Source of the DNA: Wocania_A spongiicola
GTDB taxonomy: Bacteria > Bacteroidota > Bacteroidia > Flavobacteriales > Flavobacteriaceae
NCBI RefSeq assembly: GCF_023502325.1
Contig: NZ_JAMFLZ010000001.1
Span: 620,001-684,000 of the forward strand
Length of the DNA: 64,000 nt
Direction of reading: 5' to 3'
Shown here: piece after piece, positions 59,319 through 64,000 of the stretch
How the letters are laid out: each line of letters begins with the position of its first letter
Position numbering within the stretch: position 1 is the first letter of the stretch
The notes under the pieces: generated by a model
What the model was told of the DNA's origin: nothing
Database searches by the model: none
What the model saw: the letters and a program-made list of their open reading frames with translations, nothing else
Made by a program: the position numbers and the translations under genes

Positions 59319-60527
59319 ATGATTGGAATTGGAGGGTCGACAATTGAAGCAGAATTAAATGCTATTAAACCCAAAGCACATTTAGTAAAGCCCATTCAAA
59401 AAGAAGAATTTCAGAATCGCATTAAAAAGGCTTGCCGTTTAATGAAAGCTAAAAATGCTCAAGCTTTGTATTTGCATTCAGGAACTAATTTGTACTATTT
59501 TACAGGAACTCATTGGAATTCTAGCGAGCGAATGGTTGGAGCCTTATTGTTTCCAAATGGAGAAGTTCATTATATCGCACCTCAATTTGAAAAAGGAACC
59601 ATTTTAGATTTTATGATTATTAATGGAGAAGTTCATTGTTGGGAAGAACACGAAAGCCCTTTTCAATTATTTAATCAAACACTTAAAGATAATGGTGTAG
59701 CAAATGGTGAAATTTTAATTGATGAAACTACCCCATTTTTTATATCAGAAGGTATTTTAAAAGCCTCACCTGTATATACCTTAGTTAATGCAAAACCAGT
59801 TATTTCAGGTTGTAGGATGATTAAGTCTGATGCAGAAATTGCCATTATGCAGCATGCAATGGATATTACTTTAGAAGTTCAAAAAGCGGCAGCAAGAATT
59901 TTAAAAGTTGGCATTACTGCTAATCAAGTTGTAGATTTTATTAATGAAGCTCATAAACGATTTGGCGCCACTTCGGGGTCTTATTTTTGTATTGTATTAT
60001 TTGGTGTAGATTCTTCGTTTCCACATGGTGTAAGTAAACCAAAGAATTTAGAAATGAATGATATGGTTCTTATCGATACAGGCTGTGTATTGCATGATTA
60101 CATATCTGATATTACACGAACTTATGTTTTTGGAGAAGCAAATGATTTACAACGACGTATTTGGAATATAGAAAAGGAAACTCAACAAGCAGCTTTTGAT
60201 GCCGCTAGGTTAGGGAATACATGCGCTACAATTGATTTGGCATCTAGAAAAGTGTTAGAGTCTCACGGTCTTGGGTCAGATTATAAGCTTCCTGGGTTAC
60301 CACACAGAACAGGCCATGGTATTGGTTTAGATATTCATGAATACCCATATATTGTTAAAGGAGATGAAACAGTTTTAGAACCTGGAATGTGCTTTAGCAA
60401 CGAGCCTATGATTTGTGTGCCAAATGAATTTGGGGTTCGTCATGAAGACCATATTTACATGACCGAAAATGGTCCAAAATGGTTTACTAAGCCCATGTAT
60501 AGTATAGAAAACCCATTTGGATTATAG
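59319..60527 (+). CDS. M24B metallopeptidase (Xaa-Pro dipeptidase-like), copy 2
   Basis: A 402-residue relative of copy 1, with a creatinase-type N-terminal domain (about 30-160, YLHSGTNLYYFTGTHW) and M24 motifs MVLIDTGCVLHDYISDITR, RTGHGIGLDIHEYP and CFSNEPMICVPNEFGVRHED. It likely acts on different peptide lengths, giving Xaa-Pro cleavage together with copy 1. It starts six nt after copy 1 and is convergent with the dehydratase gene at 60536. Confidence 0.87.
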   Translation: MIGIGGSTIEAELNAIKPKAHLVKPIQKEEFQNRIKKACRLMKAKNAQALYLHSGTNLYYFTGTHWNSSERMVGALLFPNGEVHYIAPQFEKGTILDFMIINGEVHCWEEHESPFQLFNQTLKDNGVANGEILIDETTPFFISEGILKASPVYTLVNAKPVISGCRMIKSDAEIAIMQHAMDITLEVQKAAARILKVGITANQVVDFINEAHKRFGATSGSYFCIVLFGVDSSFPHGVSKPKNLEMNDMVLIDTGCVLHDYISDITRTYVFGEANDLQRRIWNIEKETQQAAFDAARLGNTCATIDLASRKVLESHGLGSDYKLPGLPHRTGHGIGLDIHEYPYIVKGDETVLEPGMCFSNEPMICVPNEFGVRHEDHIYMTENGPKWFTKPMYSIENPFGL

Positions 60528-60535
60528 TAACTTAT

Positions 60536-61603
60536 CTATCTTAAAATAAATCCGTCTTTCATTGGGTCATTAGGGTCAATTACAAAAGTTTGCATGCCAG
60601 TAATATAAGCAGTGCCTTCAACTTGAGGAATTACGGCTTTAAATGGACCGTAATTTTCTTCAGAAACAACAGATCCTTTAAAAACAGAACCTGTAATACT
60701 TTCAATAGTCATGATTTCTCCAAAATCAATGTCTCCTCTAGTTTTGTGTATGGCCATTCTTCCAGATACACCAGAACCTGTAGGGCATCGGTCTACCTCG
60801 CCTTCTGCAAAAATGCAAACATTACGACTGTCATTGCCAGAGATTTGCTTATTGTTATCAATAAATATTGTTCCGTATAAATAACTGAGCTCTTCTTCAT
60901 AAGGGTGTGTAATTTCCTTATCAGTTTCCATAACAGCATGTTTGATGTCCATTCCGGACTGAATCAAACTTCTGTAACTTTCAGGGGTCAAATTAAAATT
61001 AAAGTCGTTTTTAGCCATGTCAACATAAGCGTAGAAACCGCCCCCATAAGCAAGATCGTAGATTACTTTCCCTAACCCTTTAACATTAACGGCTCTGTCT
61101 AGTCCAATCACAAAACTTGGCACACAATGAAACCTTACTCCGGTTACTTTTCCGTTTTCAACATGAGCGAAAGAGGTGATTCTTCCACAAGGCGCATCAA
61201 TTTTGATTATATTGTCTCCTTCTTTTACATCTACCCATTGCATTTCAATAGCCAAAGTAGAAATAGCAATAATGGCATGGCCACACATGGTTGAATATCC
61301 CTCGTTATGTAAAAAAATAATTCCAAAATCACCTTCATCATCATTTGGAGGTAATAAAATACAACCATACATGTCGGCATGACCACGGGGTTCAAACATT
61401 AATGTAGTACGTAAAAAGTCAAAATTTTCTTTGCAATATCTACGGTACTCTAAAACAGAATTACCTTTTAATTTCGGAAAGCCATCAACAATAACTCTTA
61501 AAGGCTCACCGCCAGTATGCATATCAATTGTTTTAATTTGCAACCAATCTTTTGATGGTTCAAAATGGGTTTTATTAAGTATATTTTGATATGTATTATT
61601 CAT
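60536..61603 (-). CDS. trans-3-hydroxy-L-proline dehydratase (proline racemase family)
   Basis: A protein of about 355 residues of the same family as the epimerase, but the second catalytic Cys is replaced: first motif STMCGHAIIA keeps Cys107, the second reads DRCPTGSGVSGRMA with Thr275 in the Cys position. The Cys/Thr form is diagnostic of trans-3-hydroxy-L-proline dehydratases such as human L3HYPDH, which make pyrroline-2-carboxylate. ATG 61603 gives MNNTYQN and overlaps the cyclodeaminase-like gene by eight nt; an upstream ATG (61636) is less likely. Its partner reductase lies directly upstream. Confidence 0.9.
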   Translation of the reverse strand: MNNTYQNILNKTHFEPSKDWLQIKTIDMHTGGEPLRVIVDGFPKLKGNSVLEYRRYCKENFDFLRTTLMFEPRGHADMYGCILLPPNDDEGDFGIIFLHNEGYSTMCGHAIIAISTLAIEMQWVDVKEGDNIIKIDAPCGRITSFAHVENGKVTGVRFHCVPSFVIGLDRAVNVKGLGKVIYDLAYGGGFYAYVDMAKNDFNFNLTPESYRSLIQSGMDIKHAVMETDKEITHPYEEELSYLYGTIFIDNNKQISGNDSRNVCIFAEGEVDRCPTGSGVSGRMAIHKTRGDIDFGEIMTIESITGSVFKGSVVSEENYGPFKAVIPQVEGTAYITGMQTFVIDPNDPMKDGFILR

Positions 61604-62555
61604 TTTTAAATTTTTTAAAATAATATCCAGCTGCAACTAAATCTTCGAGTGCATGACCTACCGATTTAAATACTGTAATTTCTTTCTCAAAAGTTCGTCC
61701 TTTTTGTTTATTTGCACAAAGCTGAAATAAATCGGCTTTGATATGCTCTTTTTTAAGAATGTTTTTTTCAATTGGAATAACAATATCCCCGCTTTCTTTT
61801 AATCCGCCTTGAAACGTATCTACAAAAACAGAGGCTTTAACAATGGTTTCATCGTCTGCTTCTCTCATATCTTTTTTGTAAGCCCCAACCAAATCAATAT
61901 GTTGCCCTGCTTTTAAATATTTGCCAAAAACTAGAGGTGTTTTAGATAATGTTGCACATGAAATGATATCGACATCTGATATTTTTTCTTTAATTGTTTT
62001 AATAGCTTTAATACTAAAACTCTCATTTTTTAATGCCGAAGCTATGCCTTGTGCTTTTTCAAAACTACGCCCCCATATAAATACATTTTTTAAAGACCTT
62101 ACTGATGCATGTGCTTTGATGAGATTAATTGATAATGCTCCAGTACCAACCATTAACATTGAGCTTGAGTCTTTTCGAGATAAATATGCTGAAGCTAGAG
62201 CAGATGCTGAAGCTGTACGCTTAACAGTTAAGCTTTTTGCTTCTAAAATGGCTTTTATAGTTCCTTTTACGGCATCAAAATATATATATGTACCTTGTAT
62301 TGAAGGTAAATTAAATTGTCTGTTTTCAGGACTTACGGTAACTATTTTTACGCCAGCATCTTTATTTGGATTCCAAGCAGGCATTAATAATAATGTAGAA
62401 TCAGCATTAACTTCTGGGTTTGGAAAGTCATGATGATGCCGCATTGGGATGATTGTTTTATTGTTAGAAAATCCATGCTTTAGTTCTTGAATTAATTCAG
62501 AAAACACAGTATTATTTTCAATAAAGGCATCATCTATTTGTAAAATCTTTTCCAT
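61596..62555 (-). CDS. Ornithine cyclodeaminase/mu-crystallin family protein, likely pyrroline-2-carboxylate reductase
   Basis: A 319-residue NAD(P)-binding protein of the OCD/mu-crystallin family: PMRHHHDFPNPEVNADSTLL, LLMPAWNP, the SMLMVGTGALSINLIKAHAS Rossmann turn, and IISCATLSKTP with LVGAYKKDMRE. The family includes pyrroline-2-carboxylate reductases that turn the product of trans-3-hydroxyproline dehydratase into L-proline. Overlap of eight nt with the dehydratase gene supports this over ornithine cyclodeamination. It is the first gene of the minus-strand pair. Confidence 0.87.
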   Translation of the reverse strand: MEKILQIDDAFIENNTVFSELIQELKHGFSNNKTIIPMRHHHDFPNPEVNADSTLLLMPAWNPNKDAGVKIVTVSPENRQFNLPSIQGTYIYFDAVKGTIKAILEAKSLTVKRTASASALASAYLSRKDSSSMLMVGTGALSINLIKAHASVRSLKNVFIWGRSFEKAQGIASALKNESFSIKAIKTIKEKISDVDIISCATLSKTPLVFGKYLKAGQHIDLVGAYKKDMREADDETIVKASVFVDTFQGGLKESGDIVIPIEKNILKKEHIKADLFQLCANKQKGRTFEKEITVFKSVGHALEDLVAAGYYFKKFKNE

Positions 62556-62624
62556 GAGTTAAATGTAACAAAATCATTATTTTTAATTCAATATTATTTA
62601 CGAATAAACTAAAATGATACTTAA

Positions 62625-62672
62625 TATGGATAATATAATACAGATGTCATTTTTTTTGAAAGCTTATCTTTA
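62625..62672 (+). promoter_or_regulatory. Putative AraC-type site and -7-like element before S37 peptidase
   Basis: TATGGATAATATAATA (62625-62640) resembles TTTGGATAATATAGTA at 52492. TATCTTTA (62665-62672) has one mismatch to TAnnTTTG and lies 40 nt after the start of that site, the same distance as in the DapA-like promoter. Suggests the AraC protein also controls this gene. Confidence 0.45.
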
Positions 62673-62691
62673 AAACTTAAAATGATCACAA

Positions 62692-64000
62692 ATGAATTCT
62701 ATTAAAAAAATATTAGTCTTATTTTTAGTAAGCATTAGTATATATTCTTGTAAAGAGTCCAAAGTAAATTTTGATGCTTTAACTTTTGAAGAGCAGTTAA
62801 AAGTATTATTTCCTACTGCAGAGATAAGTCCAGTAAAGGTAGAAGATCATTTTAAAAAAGCGTATCAACTTATTTTAAAACAACCTTTGGATCACAGCAA
62901 TATTGAAGCAGGGAGTTTTAATCACTATGTATACATATCTCATACAGATTATTTAAAGCCTACAGTTTTGGTAACCGAAGGGTATAGTGCCAAACATAAA
63001 ACTTATGAATTGAGTAAGGTTTTACAGTCTAACCAAGTTATGGTTGAGTATCGATTTTATGGTAAGTCTAGACCAGAAGCAATTCCGTGGGAATACTTAA
63101 CTAACGATCAGGCAGTTGAAGATTATCATGCATTAATTAATAAATTGAAACTGCTTTATAAAAACAAATGGATTTCTACAGGAATAAGCAAAGGAGGAGA
63201 AACCACTTTAATTTATAAGTCTAAATACCCTAGCGATATTGACGTGTCTGTGCCTTATGTAGCGCCTATGATAAATGGTTTGGAAGACCAACGTACAAAT
63301 AATTTAATTAATACGGTTGGAACTATTGAATGTAGAAATAAAATAAAGGAACTTCAAAGAACAGTACTAAAAAATAAAGACAAAGCGCTTGAAATTTTTA
63401 AAGAAATAGCCAATGAAAATAAGATGACATTTACTGAGGTTCCTTATGAAGAAGCTTTAGAATATACTGTACTAGAATTTCCTTTTTCTTTTTGGCAATG
63501 GCGAGGAGATAAGTGCGAGGAAATACCTAGCAAAGATGCACCAATTGGTGATTTGGTAAAATATATGCATAAAACAGTTGGTATAGATTTTTATAGTGAT
63601 GAAGGTTATACTAAATACTTACCATCGTTTTATCAGCATATGAGGGAATTAGGATATTATGGTTTTGATTTAGAGCCTGTAAAGGATTTACTTAAAGTAG
63701 TTAAATCGCCTTCAAATTTGCGGTTTGCTCCAACTGATGTAGATTTAACATATAACCCCGAGTATATTAAAAAAGTTAGAGATTATGCCGAAAATAAAGG
63801 GAATAATATTTTATATATATACGGTGCTTACGATCCGTGGGGAGCATGTGCGCCAACACCTGCACCAGATCTAGATGCTTTAAAGATGGTTTTAGAAGAC
63901 GGACATCACGGAACTAGAATAAAGCACTTTTCTGAAAAAGATCAGCAAAAAATATACAACAAGTTAAGTGAATGGTTGGGTGATAATATAGAAGTCTTTC
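62692..64000 (+). CDS. Lipoprotein peptidase of family S37 (prolyl tri/tetrapeptidyl aminopeptidase-like), 3' end cut by window
   Basis: At least 436 codons, open to the window end. A lipoprotein signal (MNSIKKILVLFLVSISIYSC) precedes an alpha/beta-hydrolase domain. Family S37 marks are QPLDHSNIEAGSFNHYVYIS, VEYRFYGKSRPE, the nucleophile Ser in STGISKGGETTL, and later YGAYDPWGACAP with DGHHGTRI near the end. Known S37 enzymes release proline-containing tri- and tetrapeptides, so it fits with the prolidases and hydroxyproline pathway as the surface step on collagen-like peptides. Its promoter carries a site like that of the operon. Confidence 0.85.
   Translation, partial: MNSIKKILVLFLVSISIYSCKESKVNFDALTFEEQLKVLFPTAEISPVKVEDHFKKAYQLILKQPLDHSNIEAGSFNHYVYISHTDYLKPTVLVTEGYSAKHKTYELSKVLQSNQVMVEYRFYGKSRPEAIPWEYLTNDQAVEDYHALINKLKLLYKNKWISTGISKGGETTLIYKSKYPSDIDVSVPYVAPMINGLEDQRTNNLINTVGTIECRNKIKELQRTVLKNKDKALEIFKEIANENKMTFTEVPYEEALEYTVLEFPFSFWQWRGDKCEEIPSKDAPIGDLVKYMHKTVGIDFYSDEGYTKYLPSFYQHMRELGYYGFDLEPVKDLLKVVKSPSNLRFAPTDVDLTYNPEYIKKVRDYAENKGNNILYIYGAYDPWGACAPTPAPDLDALKMVLEDGHHGTRIKHFSEKDQQKIYNKLSEWLGDNIEVF

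Noticed and set aside
61921..62433. 170-codon open frame antisense to the cyclodeaminase-like gene
   Set aside because: The minus-strand gene has clear family motifs over the same DNA; the plus-strand frame has none and is a by-product of AT-biased codons.
1..64000. CRISPR arrays, rRNA or tRNA genes, insertion sequences
   Set aside because: No regularly spaced direct repeats with spacers, no transposase-like protein, and no cloverleaf or rRNA-like GC-rich stretch noticed on reading through. A tRNAscan run would settle the tRNA point.

Overview
The window is AT-rich DNA from a member of the Bacteroidota, almost certainly a marine-type Flavobacteriaceae. This rests on a SusC/SusD pair, a type IX secretion (T9SS) sorting domain, many short signal peptides ending in SxAQ or in a lipobox, a near absence of Shine-Dalgarno sequences, and several perfect matches to the Bacteroidetes -7 promoter element TAnnTTTG. 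No rRNA, tRNA, CRISPR array, insertion sequence or recombinase gene was seen.

Layout. 0-7.6 kb: a SusC/SusD uptake pair, a glucosamine-6-phosphate deaminase fused to a PIG-L-type deacetylase domain, a lipoprotein and a LacI-family regulator, with several dyads that could be operators. 7.9-10.7 kb: a 49-residue lipoprotein missed by ordinary length cut-offs, then a TPR histidine kinase and a LuxR-type response regulator. 11-16 kb: a BlaI/M56 (BlaR1-like) operon behind three near-identical 16-bp operators; the M56 protein carries three tandem TonB-C-like domains, and a lipoprotein resembling a fourth copy lies downstream. 16-26.8 kb: housekeeping and conserved flavobacterial genes (Bax-inhibitor-like protein, GT2, flippase-like protein, ruvC, DUF3667, hemW, a GIY-YIG gene between palindromes, cyclase, DUF4230, MmcQ/YjbR, PhnA).

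27-31 kb: a five-gene signalling operon: CheY-like receiver, H-NOX haem sensor, PAS/GAF hybrid-type kinase, Hpt and LytTR regulator. Upstream of this operon and of four other transcription units (a T9SS surface protein, a STAS/flippase unit, a GT4 and a GT2) lies the same direct-repeat site, CATTCRTCTACA followed 21 bp later by a weaker copy, as expected for a LytTR protein. The targets between 39 and 51.5 kb, together with a TPR/beta-barrel protein, a membrane-anchored glycoside hydrolase, an Ig-like protein and a large GT-C-like membrane protein, look like an uncharacterised exopolysaccharide system under H-NOX/LytTR control.

33.9-39.1 kb: an array of nine small genes, all on the + strand, cut into seven units by imperfect palindromes of about 120-140 bp. 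Several unit ends are complementary to each other (10/10 and 9/9 bases in the first two), and start codons sit 22-25 nt after the junction in the first five units. This is the logic of integron gene cassettes, but the sequence is not classical attC and no integrase is present. It is the strongest candidate here for an undescribed system.

51.5-64 kb: a catabolic cluster for both hydroxyproline isomers: AraC regulator, DapA-like deaminase, aldehyde dehydrogenase, 4-hydroxyproline epimerase, FAD oxidase, two M24B prolidases, trans-3-hydroxyproline dehydratase, a pyrroline-2-carboxylate reductase candidate and an S37 peptidase that runs off the window. The DapA-like gene appears to have replaced an older copy, whose decayed remnant directly follows it. 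Together these genes would convert collagen-type peptides into 2-oxoglutarate and proline.
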